Below the pieces are notes generated by a model. The model saw only the letters and a program-made list of their open reading frames with translations, was not told where the DNA came from and did not search any database. This document shows, one piece after another, positions 15,601 to 23,003 of a stretch of DNA of 23,003 nt. Each line of letters begins with the position of its first letter. The stretch's first letter is position 1. The position numbers and the translations under genes are program-made. Origin of the DNA: an uncultured Blautia sp. (GTDB taxonomy: Bacteria > Bacillota > Clostridia > Lachnospirales > Lachnospiraceae); NCBI GenBank assembly GCA_900547615.1, contig URHH01000034.1:1-23003 (forward strand), in the 5' to 3' direction.

Positions 15601-18600
15601 CGTAACCACATCAAAGATACGGGTGTCACGAAGGTTCAGGGAATCTTCTAAAATTCTGTAAGCATTTGCCCGGCTTGTGCCATAGGTCATGTTGACAAGC
15701 GCATTTCCCCTGTCCGCATTTTTCCCCTTCACGTTCCACTGCCCTGTCACATCGGAATACTGTACCCCCATTGTACCCCGTTCTATCAGGTATCCCGGCG
15801 TTTCAAAAGTTTCATGCATGAAGTCTTCAATATATTTTGTGTCAATCCATGTTGCGCCGATGCGCACCTCAATCTCCGAAGCGTCAAGCTCTTTCGGCTG
15901 TACGCCCTCCAGAGAAGTTACGTTAATGGCATATTCCGGGTGGTTCTCCGCAAAGGTTCTTGCCACTGACAGCTTCTCCCGCACATTCCCGCTTAAATAC
16001 TCGTCTGCGGTTTCCCATTCCTCTGTCACCGGGTTCTGGAAGATTACCCCCGCAAGCTCCTTTGTAATTTCTTCCTCGCTTTTACCCGCAAGCTGTGACA
16101 TATAGGCTAAGTCCACGCCCGCCTTTTCGCTCAGTGATACCGCCAGTGCTTCACTGGCTGTGTCCACACTTGTCACAACCTCCTGCTTTTTAATGGTTCG
16201 CTTCGTGAACATATCCGCCTTGCCGATGAAGTTCCCCTCATCGTCCAGCCTTTCAAGGGAGCATAACAGGCAGTAACTGGAATCCTGATTGAACGCCCTT
16301 TTATTGGTCTGTGAGCTGATAAGACCGAATTTCTTGGAGAAATCATCGTATAGCTGGTTTAGCTCCGTCTGCTTGTTTTGGATCATATCTTCCGGGTATT
16401 CTTCCAACTGGAAATTTATCAGCTCCTGTGTGCAGTCCCGGATTGCTACCATGCCCTTAATCCTCTGTTCTGCCTTTTCCGACACGTCCACAGGCTTCAT
16501 AATGGAATTTTCCCGGTAATATACAGTATTGTCTACAACCGTATAGCTGTAATTCTTCACATCCGGATCGGCGGGTATATTCTCCTTTGCCAGTTCATCG
16601 TCAATCTCGTTAAAATCCGCCTGCTCGATGCTGCCCTCCACATGGGAAAGAGCATTTTTAAGCTGTGCCGACAAGGGAAGGGAAGTGTCCGGCAGGCAGG
16701 CGCTTTCCATGCCATGCGCCCCGGAAACCATCTCCATTTTTCCCAATACCATCTCCGGGTGGTCTGCAAAATACTGGTTCATCACAATACCGTCTTTTTC
16801 CGTCAGATGCACCCAGTCCGGCTCTATATCCATTACCCGGTCACGTTTCTTTAAAAACAGAATATCCGAAGTGACCTCCGTACCCGCATTTTCTTTAAAC
16901 GCTGTGTTTGGGAGCCTGACCGCCCCTAAAAGCTCCGCCCGCTGTGCAAGGTATTTCCGCACTTCTGGGTTTTTCTTATCCATTGTCCCCTTTGAAGTAA
17001 CAAAAGCGACAATGCCGCCCGGTCTGACCTTATCCAGTGTCTTTGCAAAAAAATAGTCATGGATAAGGAAATTGTGCTTGTCATACTGCCTGTCAGACAC
17101 TTTATATTGTCCGAAAGGCACATTTCCAACCGCTACGTCAAAAAAATCATTGGGATAATTGGTATTTTCAAAGCCTGTGATTTTTATATCCGCATGGGGA
17201 TAGAGCTGCTTTGCGATACGCCCGGTAAGCCCGTCAAGCTCCGCCCCGTACAGCCTGCTTCCCTGCATTTCCTCCGGCAGACAGCCATAGAAATTCCCGA
17301 TCCCGGCGGCGGGATCTAACACATTCCCTCTGGTAAATCCCATTTTCCCCACTGCGTCATAGATTGCCTGAATGATGACCGGGCTTGTATAGTGGGCATT
17401 TAAGGTGCTTTCCCTTGCGGAAGCGTATTCTTCTGGGGATAACAGGCTCTTTAATTCCTGATATTCATTCGCCCAATTCGCTTTGGAAGAATCAAAGGCG
17501 TCGGCAAGACCGCCCCAGCCCACATATTTTGCTAAGACCTCCTGTTCCTCCGGCGTTGCTGTGCGGTGTTCCCCCTCTATTTTTTCAAGAGTGCGTATGG
17601 CTTCCACGTTCTGCCGGAATTTCTCTTTTGGAGCAAAACCTTTCCCGGTGTTTTCAGCTTCATTAAAAGAAATGTGGTAATTCGCAGCCCCAGACTTATC
17701 AATCTCCGGCTCTTTTTCTGGTGTTTTTTCCGGTTCTTCCTCCATTTCCCCTGTCAGTGCTTCCACATCACCCATAACCTGCCTGATAAACGGATCGTTC
17801 TCTAAGGCGTTTTCATCTACAAGCTGCCCGTCCACAATGCCTACTTTCTCCAAACGCTCCCGGACTGCCTGTGCGTCAATGTCGGGGAAATCATCTTCTT
17901 TTCCGGAAACCTCCTTTGTTCCTGAAACTGTTTCTGTTTCCGGTAAATCCTTACCTTGTAACTCCCCGTTGAGTTTACCGCAGAAAATATCCGCTTCCTC
18001 TGGTGCAGCGAATGTCGGCACTGTGCCATCGCCCGCCATATAATAATCCTGTGTTTCGTTATCCCGTACCGCATAAGGCTCTATAAAGGCATCGGTTGTT
18101 TCCGTAACCGTATAACGTTCTGCTATTTCCTGCCCTGGTTCTTCAGATAAATTTTCCGGCTCTGGTTTTGGAGTTTCCTCCGCAACTTTTTCTTCCTTCT
18201 GCTGTTCCAGCTCATTCTCGTAACGTGCCGCATATTTCTGTGCTTCCTTCAGCAGAGCATCCATTTCCACAGTCTTCTGCGTATTGCCGCTTAATGACTG
18301 CATCAGGACATAATCGGCGGCTTCTAAAAATAAAGCGTCATAAACCGCTTTTCCCTCTAACCGCCTGTCAGCGTCCTCAATGGCAACCGCCCCGGTGTCC
18401 TCATTCCAGCCGACCACATCTTTCATGGACAGCGCACCGCAGATTTTTACCACAGCGGACATCTCCGCAATCCTTTCCGCAAGCGCCCTGTCGCTTTCTC
18501 CTGCTTCATGCTGTGCTTCGGGCTTTTGGGCATCCTGCCCGGAAGTTTCTTCTGCCGGTTCTGGTATTTGAGCTTTGTCCGGCTCCCTGTCACGCTCTAT

Positions 18601-21600
18601 GTACCACCTTGCCTGGTTGGTAAAACCGTCCAGCACAGCCGGGTGGGAAGTGACGATATAATCCCTTGTCTGCCAGTCTGCATCGGGCATGAGCGATTTT
18701 GCCCATTCCTTATTATCCGGGGAAAAACGCCCGTCATGGGATAAGTGCATGATTGTGTTGGCAAGGACAAGTTCTACACGTTCCTTCCCATACTGCCTGA
18801 TAACGCCCTCGGCGGTATCCCCCGGAAGTGTATAACCGTCAAATTTTTCTGCAATCGCCTGTTCTATGGCATTTTTGCACTCCACCCGGATACCATGCTC
18901 CAGTTTTTCCTGCTCCCGGCGCATGGCTTCCTCCGCCTGCTCTTTTTTATACTGTGCATAGGCTTCCTTACCCTTTGGCGAAAGGTATTTATCCGCTTTT
19001 ACAAGCTCGCTGATACGCTTCTCCACCACATTCCACTTCAAAAGGACTTTTGCGTAAGGATCGCCTATCGTGCCTTTCTGTAACTTGATTCCCTTTGAAT
19101 CGTGCCAGTCATCGCTCCGGTCTGAACCGATTAAAGCGGGCGAACTGCCGCCTGTCCCATATTCATTTTTAAGGAAGGCAATATTATCTTTTTTGTCATG
19201 CCCTTCCATGAAATACTCATAAATGCGGAAATGCCCATGATGAAAGCCGCTGCCCCCTGTCAGGCGGGCATCTATCTCGTCCTGTGTGATAAAATCCTCA
19301 TGCAAGACCTCTACACTGTCCTGTACCGGATACTCTTTTTTCTCTGTACTTAAATCCGCTATCTCTGAAAGCAGATGCTCCGGTCTTTTCATATACCGCC
19401 ATTTTATTTGTTTTTCCCCGGCTTCAAGCTGTTCTTTCGCTTTGGAAAGCTCCCCGGAAACAACGTCCCGCCCCTCCTGCGTGGATAAAAGCTCACAGAG
19501 GTTCGTGATGCTTTCCGGGTGGTTATAATTCTTTATAGGTATGTTTTCCGGCACTTCCCCGATACCGTCCCGGAAGAAATTGAACAAGTCATTTGACACC
19601 CTCTGCCGCTCCACTGCGTCCACAAGGAACACTTCATTTGCGCCCATATAAGTGCCATTCTCCACCATAGACCGGACAATGCCCTCCACTTCCTGCCAGC
19701 CCATCACCGCAACCGGGTTTTCCTTTGCAGACATCCCGTAGCCGATACTCATGCCGGATTCACTAAACCAGACAGAAACGGGATTGTTCCCAAAATCAAA
19801 ACCTTTCCCGGTAGTCCGGTATTCGTTTTTCAGGAACTCCGCCATTTCCTCCGGTGTCTTGCCTTGCTGGTACTTGGCATAAATACGGCTTCTGTTATTA
19901 TCCCGTCCGCCGCCTGTACGCAGAATGGCTTCAAGCTGTTCTTTTGGCAGGGAAAAAGCGGCGGGCATGATGTATTTCTCTCCTGCCTGCGCCGCTTCAA
20001 TTGTTCCGATCTGTTCCTCTATCATGGGGAATAAACTAAGCTGCTGGTAAACTTCCGTTTCCTTCGGTTCTTCCCACTGCGGTATCTGCCCTTCTTTCAG
20101 ATATTCGCCTTTCTCCATGTAAAAGGCAATGCTGTCCCTCACAGTTTCCCATGACACAGATGTCTCCGCTGTCCGGTTCAGGTAGTTTCCCCTCCAGACA
20201 GTCAGACCGTTTTCATCCGCCCTGTACCCGGCTCTTTCCTCCCCAACATAAAACTCTGTATATTCCCCATGCCTGTAACTGTTTTTGATATATTCCGTCT
20301 GCCTGCCCTTATCCGGCTCAAAAAGCATTACCCCGGCAATTTCAGGGCATTTATGCTCCATAAACTCGTCAAACTGCAAAATACCCTTTTCGATTTCAGA
20401 CAAAGAAAAGCCGGATAATGCGTTTTCTCCATTACCCGGCTCTGGCAGCTCCTTATTTTCGGTTATTTCTTCCTCATTTACAGGCTGTATATCAGCTCCT
20501 TCAGCACGATCTCCTCCGCTGAGTGCCTGATGCTGTTCATCATCCCCACCCATTTCATCTGATCGGCTGCTTTCAGTTCCTCCGTCACGCCCTCCGCTTT
20601 CGCCATCTGCGCTGTCAGCAGCTCCATCCTCTGCTCTGCCTGTTCCTGAATGGTCAGAAGATGCTCTTTCAGTTTCCCTTTCAGCAGAAGTCCGGTGTAG
20701 ATTCCCTTCTTGTGTTCCTGTAAGTAATTCTTCCTCATCAGCCCGTACTTCGTCAGTGTCCCCTCCGGCTGCTCGTCCATCTGTAACATCGGTATCAGAT
20801 AATCCCCGTTCTTCTCGTAAGTCAGATTCATCATTATTTCCCCTTTCCCCGGCATTTCCGGTCTGTGTGGCAGGTTGTACGTCCTGCGTTTCGCTTTCAC
20901 GCTTTAAAGCATTATAGCGTGTGCCAGCGGTATTTGCAAGTCCTTTTTCAACTAAGTTTTTCGATGCTTCATTTCTGGCATACGCTCTGTCATATGCCCC
21001 GATTGCTTTCCCGATTTCCATAAGGACAGGCTTGGATAAATCGGATATGCTGTCCCCGATATGCGACAGGGTTTCCACCGTATTAAATTCATGGATATAA
21101 GGGAACTGGATTTCCTCCGCCAGCTCCGCATCATCCATGCCGCAGCGCTTTAAGACCATATAAGCGATACTGTCCGCCAGCGTTTCCCTGACACGCACAG
21201 CAATATTCAGTTCGTCCAGTTCCTCCAAAAAACTTCCCTCTTTCAGATATTCCATATCTGAAGCAAGCTCCCCGTAACAATCCTGTGCAATCCGGGCGGT
21301 AATCTCCCTGATCCTGTCCGTAAACCCGGCTTCTTTGTTAGTGTCCCCGTAAATCCCTTCCAGACGGTCAAGCACCGCTTCCTGATGTTCCTCTTTCATT
21401 TCCCATAGCTGCGGGAAACGCCCGATACGCCTCGCCTTATGCACGTCCGATATGTCAAAGACATACCGCAGTCCGGTGTAAGGACTCCCTTCCTCATCAA
21501 TCAGGGCAATACCCTTTGCCCCCTTGTTTACCCAGCAGTGCATTTTTTCATTCCATATCTCTATGGAAGCGCAGGCTGTCGCATCCGGTCTTTGGGCATA

Positions 21601-21738
21601 GATAAGGAGCTGGTCTTTGAACGGGTATTTGTAGAGCCTTGATGCTGTGTTCAGATATTTCTTCCAGCTTTCTTCATTCCTCGCCACTTCCTTTGATGTT
21701 TCTGCGGAAAGTGCGGAAATTAAGTCATATTTTCTCAT
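12685..21738 (-). CDS. Giant adenine methylase / SNF2-type helicase polyvalent protein
   Basis: A 3017-aa protein. An ArdC-like N-terminus (AQRPDAT 48-54, VNKGAKGIAL 70-79) lacks the HExxH metallopeptidase. Residues about 290-430 are a low-complexity acidic Gly/Asp/Glu/Ser/Arg linker. Two copies of a roughly 95-aa module (FLKNEY near 636 and 855) follow. The N6-adenine methylase has motif I DPAAGIGNF from Asp1475 and motif IV GNVPFGQ around Asn1539. The SF2 helicase has Walker A HCVGAGKT ending at 2148, DESH from Asp2305, ATGTPISNS and QEGRILRQG around 2634-2642. A coiled-coil and the tail GRISVKEKL end the protein. A methylase-helicase fusion of this size resembles phage P1 DarB, which protects incoming DNA from type I restriction. 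GGAGG lies 8 nt before the ATG. tnpV is nested inside, out of frame. Confidence 0.93.
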   Translation of the reverse strand: MRKYDLISALSAETSKEVARNEESWKKYLNTASRLYKYPFKDQLLIYAQRPDATACASIEIWNEKMHCWVNKGAKGIALIDEEGSPYTGLRYVFDISDVHKARRIGRFPQLWEMKEEHQEAVLDRLEGIYGDTNKEAGFTDRIREITARIAQDCYGELASDMEYLKEGSFLEELDELNIAVRVRETLADSIAYMVLKRCGMDDAELAEEIQFPYIHEFNTVETLSHIGDSISDLSKPVLMEIGKAIGAYDRAYARNEASKNLVEKGLANTAGTRYNALKRESETQDVQPATQTGNAGERGNNDESDLREERGLSDTDVTDGRAAGGDTDEVRADEEELLTGTQEGNLHRTSAERETERASSDHSGTGRAEDGAADSADGESGGRDGGTESSRSDEMGGDDEQHQALSGGDRAEGADIQPVNEEEITENKELPEPGNGENALSGFSLSEIEKGILQFDEFMEHKCPEIAGVMLFEPDKGRQTEYIKNSYRHGEYTEFYVGEERAGYRADENGLTVWRGNYLNRTAETSVSWETVRDSIAFYMEKGEYLKEGQIPQWEEPKETEVYQQLSLFPMIEEQIGTIEAAQAGEKYIMPAAFSLPKEQLEAILRTGGGRDNNRSRIYAKYQQGKTPEEMAEFLKNEYRTTGKGFDFGNNPVSVWFSESGMSIGYGMSAKENPVAVMGWQEVEGIVRSMVENGTYMGANEVFLVDAVERQRVSNDLFNFFRDGIGEVPENIPIKNYNHPESITNLCELLSTQEGRDVVSGELSKAKEQLEAGEKQIKWRYMKRPEHLLSEIADLSTEKKEYPVQDSVEVLHEDFITQDEIDARLTGGSGFHHGHFRIYEYFMEGHDKKDNIAFLKNEYGTGGSSPALIGSDRSDDWHDSKGIKLQKGTIGDPYAKVLLKWNVVEKRISELVKADKYLSPKGKEAYAQYKKEQAEEAMRREQEKLEHGIRVECKNAIEQAIAEKFDGYTLPGDTAEGVIRQYGKERVELVLANTIMHLSHDGRFSPDNKEWAKSLMPDADWQTRDYIVTSHPAVLDGFTNQARWYIERDREPDKAQIPEPAEETSGQDAQKPEAQHEAGESDRALAERIAEMSAVVKICGALSMKDVVGWNEDTGAVAIEDADRRLEGKAVYDALFLEAADYVLMQSLSGNTQKTVEMDALLKEAQKYAARYENELEQQKEEKVAEETPKPEPENLSEEPGQEIAERYTVTETTDAFIEPYAVRDNETQDYYMAGDGTVPTFAAPEEADIFCGKLNGELQGKDLPETETVSGTKEVSGKEDDFPDIDAQAVRERLEKVGIVDGQLVDENALENDPFIRQVMGDVEALTGEMEEEPEKTPEKEPEIDKSGAANYHISFNEAENTGKGFAPKEKFRQNVEAIRTLEKIEGEHRTATPEEQEVLAKYVGWGGLADAFDSSKANWANEYQELKSLLSPEEYASARESTLNAHYTSPVIIQAIYDAVGKMGFTRGNVLDPAAGIGNFYGCLPEEMQGSRLYGAELDGLTGRIAKQLYPHADIKITGFENTNYPNDFFDVAVGNVPFGQYKVSDRQYDKHNFLIHDYFFAKTLDKVRPGGIVAFVTSKGTMDKKNPEVRKYLAQRAELLGAVRLPNTAFKENAGTEVTSDILFLKKRDRVMDIEPDWVHLTEKDGIVMNQYFADHPEMVLGKMEMVSGAHGMESACLPDTSLPLSAQLKNALSHVEGSIEQADFNEIDDELAKENIPADPDVKNYSYTVVDNTVYYRENSIMKPVDVSEKAEQRIKGMVAIRDCTQELINFQLEEYPEDMIQNKQTELNQLYDDFSKKFGLISSQTNKRAFNQDSSYCLLCSLERLDDEGNFIGKADMFTKRTIKKQEVVTSVDTASEALAVSLSEKAGVDLAYMSQLAGKSEEEITKELAGVIFQNPVTEEWETADEYLSGNVREKLSVARTFAENHPEYAINVTSLEGVQPKELDASEIEVRIGATWIDTKYIEDFMHETFETPGYLIERGTMGVQYSDVTGQWNVKGKNADRGNALVNMTYGTSRANAYRILEDSLNLRDTRIFDVVTEDGKEKRVLNKKETMLASQKQEAIREAFKDWVFRDPGRRQDLCAKYNELFNSTRPREYDGSHLKFPGMTPDIVLRPHQLNAVAHQLYGDNTLLAHCVGAGKTFEMIAAAMESKRLGLCQKSLFVVPNHLTEQWASDFLRLYPGANILAATKKDFEPANRKKFCSRIATGDYDAVIIGHSQFEKIPLSTERQMAMIERQIEEIEMAIEALKAENGERYSIKQMEKTKKSLNTRLSRLNDSSRKDNVVTFEQLGVDKLFVDESHNYKNLFLYTKMRNVAGIAQTEAQKSSDMFAKCQYMDELTGGKGITFATGTPISNSMTELYTNMRYLQYNTLQRLGLGHFDSWAASFGETQTAIELAPEGTGYRAKTRFAKFFNLPELIALFKESADIQTPDMLKLPVPEADYENIVLKPSEYQQDMVQSLADRAEAVRDRKVQPNIDNMLKITNDGRKLALDQRLINDMLPDEENSKATTCVDKAFEIWGQTKEQKSAQLIFCDLSTPKGDGTFNVYEDIRDKLMAKGVPENEIAFIHDANTETRKAELFAKVRSGQVRFLLGSTAKMGAGTNVQDRLIALHHLDVPWRPSDIEQQEGRILRQGNMNDKVKIFRYVTEGTFDSYSWQLIENKQKFIGQIMTSKSPVRSCEDIDEAALTYAEVKALATGNPYIKEKMDLDIQVSKLKLLKANHTSQKYRLEDNIVKHYPAQIATMKERLAGYRADIQTYQQNKFPDKDTFSMKIGNRVYTEKKEAGAALIDMCRSAKQPNMAVTIGEYQGFKMSVSFDSFFSKFTVNLKGSISHEVEIGADPLGNLQRLSNALEGMDKRMEEVAQKLENVEHQLETAKVEVTKPFPQEAELAEKLERLTELNALLNMDEKGGDGIDMDDEPENDGEQEEMETEEMGHDAEAVADAPFKPQINRAVSEKVAEHGKEQMLSDSPRGRISVKEKLAEMRQKAYGQKMPEKPEIQKSKGKEETL
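20478..20834 (-). CDS. tnpV: TnpV family protein nested out of frame in the giant gene
   Basis: A 118-aa frame on the same strand as the 3017-aa gene but in the +1 frame. It starts at Met-Met-Asn-Leu-Thr-Tyr-Glu and contains DEQPEGTLTKYGLMRKNYL, IYTGLLLKGKLKEHLL and MKWVGMMNSIRHSAEEI. These match my memory of the 'transposon-encoded protein TnpV' family; its function is not known. The family pattern spans the whole frame, which chance would not give. An AAAGGGG sequence lies 5 nt before the ATG at 20834, so translation is possible. The enclosing protein is low-complexity acidic sequence exactly here (about residues 302-421), suggesting that its linker arose by reading tnpV in a second frame. 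Confidence 0.7.
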   Translation of the reverse strand: MMNLTYEKNGDYLIPMLQMDEQPEGTLTKYGLMRKNYLQEHKKGIYTGLLLKGKLKEHLLTIQEQAEQRMELLTAQMAKAEGVTEELKAADQMKWVGMMNSIRHSAEEIVLKELIYSL

Positions 21739-21776
21739 GGTAAACCTCCATTTCCTGTTTATTGTTTTTGGGCAAT

Positions 21777-21813
21777 AAAAAAGGCGGCTATGGTTCGTTC
21801 ATAAGCCATTGCC
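21777..21813 (-). terminator. Terminator-like hairpin upstream of the giant gene
   Basis: On the minus strand GGC (21813-21811), GGCT (21807-21804) and ATG (21802-21800) pair with CAT (21792-21790), AGCC (21789-21786) and GCC (21785-21783), with two small bulges. A run of six T (21782-21777) follows. It may end readthrough from upstream or act as an attenuator about 40 bp before the 3017-aa gene. Confidence 0.5.
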
Positions 21814-21839
21814 ACCAGTGACGGTAAACTTTATTCAAT

Positions 21840-22394
21840 TTTTGTCTGCTCCTTCCTATTATGTCAAGCCCTAAATGTACGTTTTTTAAGGCTTTGATCC
21901 ATTTTTATACCTCTCAGGGAAGAGCCAATGGTGATGGATATCGTCGTATCTGGTACTGAATAGCTGATAGATGGGTATGGGGAATAGAGCGTCCTTTGTT
22001 TGTGCTCTATAAAGGCCATTTTCCCTCCGTTCAACTATGGTGGTGAACCTTCCGTGCCTATGGGGATCTTGTCCCAACTTCCTTCGTCCCACCTGTCCAT
22101 ACACCGAGTGCCAGCCAAGCTTTCAAACGGGGTCATGCCCCACGGAGAATACCACTGCTGGCTACGGCTCTTATTTGCTGTTGAATTACTACTGACCAGA
22201 CATCCCTTTGGCGGCCCCGATAAATCAGTGGACGCTTTGCCTCCATTGTTCTGTCTTGCCAGTCGGTACTGATGTCGCAGACCCTGCGCCATCGTTTACG
22301 GGTTCCTTTTCCAGAACCCTGCCCAGCCGCCGCTCCTGTACGGTGGTTCGGCAAGGCTCTGGAAAATATGGGGTGTTGTTGATTGTTCCTAAAT
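21840..22394 (-). other. Structured non-coding region downstream of IS110 transposase
   Basis: About 550 bp without a credible gene follows the transposase stop. It holds a long imperfect hairpin at 22307-22366 (TTTTCCAGA/TCTGGAAAA outer stem, inner TGCC/GGCA and CCGCC/GGTGG, symmetrical internal loops CAG/TTC). It also holds a nested structure at 22110-22162 (GCCAGC/GCTGGC enclosing GGGG/CCCC). IS1111-group members of IS110 carry their guide (bridge/seek) RNA in such a 3' non-coding region. A minus-strand TTGACA at 21867-21862 could be an outward -35 box, but no good -10 follows. The left end of the element was not located. Confidence 0.5.
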
Positions 22395-23003
22395 CTATGC
22401 TGCCTCTGCTGCCTCCGGGGACATATGCCTGATATCTTTCAGCATCCTTGCCGGATCGTACTTCTGGCCTGTATTCAGGATTGTGTAGATCACCCTCAAA
22501 ATCTTGCAGGCAATCACGATCAGCGACTGCATCTTCTTCAGCGGGTTATTCGCCCTCGCCGTGTAGTACACATGCAGCGTCTTGAATTCCTCCGCATGGG
22601 ATACCGCTGATTTTGCTGCCTGAAACAACCAATATCTCAGCCTTTTGCGCCCTCTGTGGCTGATTTTGGTCTCCCCCTTGTGCTTGCCGGAGCTGCAGGC
22701 CACCAAGCCAAGCCCGCTCAGTTTCTGGATCTCCTTGACATCGTCAAACCGAGTGATGTCGCCCATCTCAGCCAGGACTCCGGCCAGGATGTTCTCTCCA
22801 ACGCCATCTATCTCCAGGATGTTCTCCGCATAGGGGATCTCCAGGCACTTCTGGTGAAGTTCGGCTTCAATCTCATCCCGTTTTGCTGCAAGGTCCGTCA
22901 TCTGCTCTGCAAAGATTTTGACTGCCTTCTTTCCCCCTCTCGTCCCTTATATCTTCTCGGAATTCTAAGCCTTGATTTTTCAAGGCTTTTTCTTTGTTCA
23001 TAA
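22395..23003 (-). pseudogene. IS110 family transposase, C-terminal part, frameshifted and cut by window end
   Basis: From about 22930 down to the TAG at 22397-22395 the frame encodes the C-terminal Transposase_20-type domain of IS110-family DEDD transposases. It has the helix-hairpin-helix-like LEIDGVGENILAGVLAEMGD, then SGLGLVACSSGKHKGETKIS, RGRKRLRYWLFQAAKS and NPLKKMQSLIVIACKILRV. An in-frame TAA lies near 22951. The protein-like sequence before it (EDIRDERGKE) continues in another register, so one extra G near 22929 may have broken the gene. The N-terminal RNase H-like half is outside the window. The copy is probably inactive, unless the frameshift is a sequencing error. It lies upstream of the minus-strand cluster and may separate it from its original promoter. 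Confidence 0.75.
22967..22991 (+). terminator. Hairpin with T-run, plus strand
   Basis: AAGCCTTGA/TCAAGGCTT (22967-22975 with 22980-22988) is a perfect 9-bp stem with a TTTT loop, and its 3' arm runs on into further Ts (to 22991). It has the form of an intrinsic terminator. No plus-strand gene leading into it is visible, and it lies under the proposed transposase frame, so its role is uncertain. Confidence 0.5.

Noticed and set aside
22035..22354. Two overlapping minus-strand frames of 73-85 codons in the IS110 region
   Set aside because: They overlap each other in different frames, lack good ribosome binding sites and cross the structured elements, so they are probably accidents in a non-coding RNA region.
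1..23003. CRISPR array, tRNA, rRNA, integrase or secretion genes
   Set aside because: I looked on both strands for spaced direct repeats, tRNA cloverleaf motifs, recombinase active-site patterns and VirB/VirD4 Walker motifs, and saw none.

Overview
The window looks like part of a conjugative or mobilizable element from a Clostridia host, probably Lachnospiraceae. The evidence is strong AGGAGG-type ribosome binding sites, a Firmicutes MobC/relaxase pair, and protein families typical of gut Clostridia transposons (TTRAP, TnpV, YodL, ArdC-like and giant helicase-methylase proteins). No integrase, coupling protein, type IV secretion gene, tRNA, rRNA, CRISPR array or resistance gene is visible, so both element ends probably lie outside the window. 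The host name is inference.

Layout. (1) 1-2431 is AT-rich cargo: a stub of a carbon-nitrogen hydrolase, then a minus-strand operon of an NTF2-like protein and two GNAT acetyltransferases. (2) 2432-4428 is the mobilization module: an oriT candidate, a promoter followed by an attenuator-like terminator, mobC, and a relaxase whose frame breaks near 3986. (3) 4429-5115 has no long gene. I read it as a compact type I toxin-antitoxin locus: a 27-aa membrane peptide, a toxin mRNA leader that can hide its own Shine-Dalgarno, and a convergent antisense RNA with its own promoter and terminator. (4) 5118-21738 is a co-directional minus-strand cluster of giant 'polyvalent' proteins. In transcription order these are a 3017-aa adenine-methylase/SNF2-helicase fusion, a PP-loop PAPS-reductase-like protein, a 116-aa stand-alone domain protein, a coiled-coil protein, a 1536-aa ArdC-like metallopeptidase with an embedded nucleotidyltransferase, and a TTRAP protein. 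(5) 21840-23003 is a broken IS110-family element with a long structured non-coding stretch after its transposase.

The most notable observations are these. A recognisable tnpV frame lies entirely inside the 3017-aa gene, on the same strand in the +1 frame, where the host protein is a low-complexity acidic linker. Three otherwise unrelated proteins of the cluster share an extreme C-terminal tail with the core GR[IV]S[IV]K[ED]KL, a candidate translocation or docking signal. The 116-aa protein is a close paralogue of a domain inside the 1536-aa protein. Together the cluster reads as an anti-defence cassette that protects the element in a new host. ArdC-type and P1 DarB-type proteins are the known precedents; the delivery idea itself is inference.
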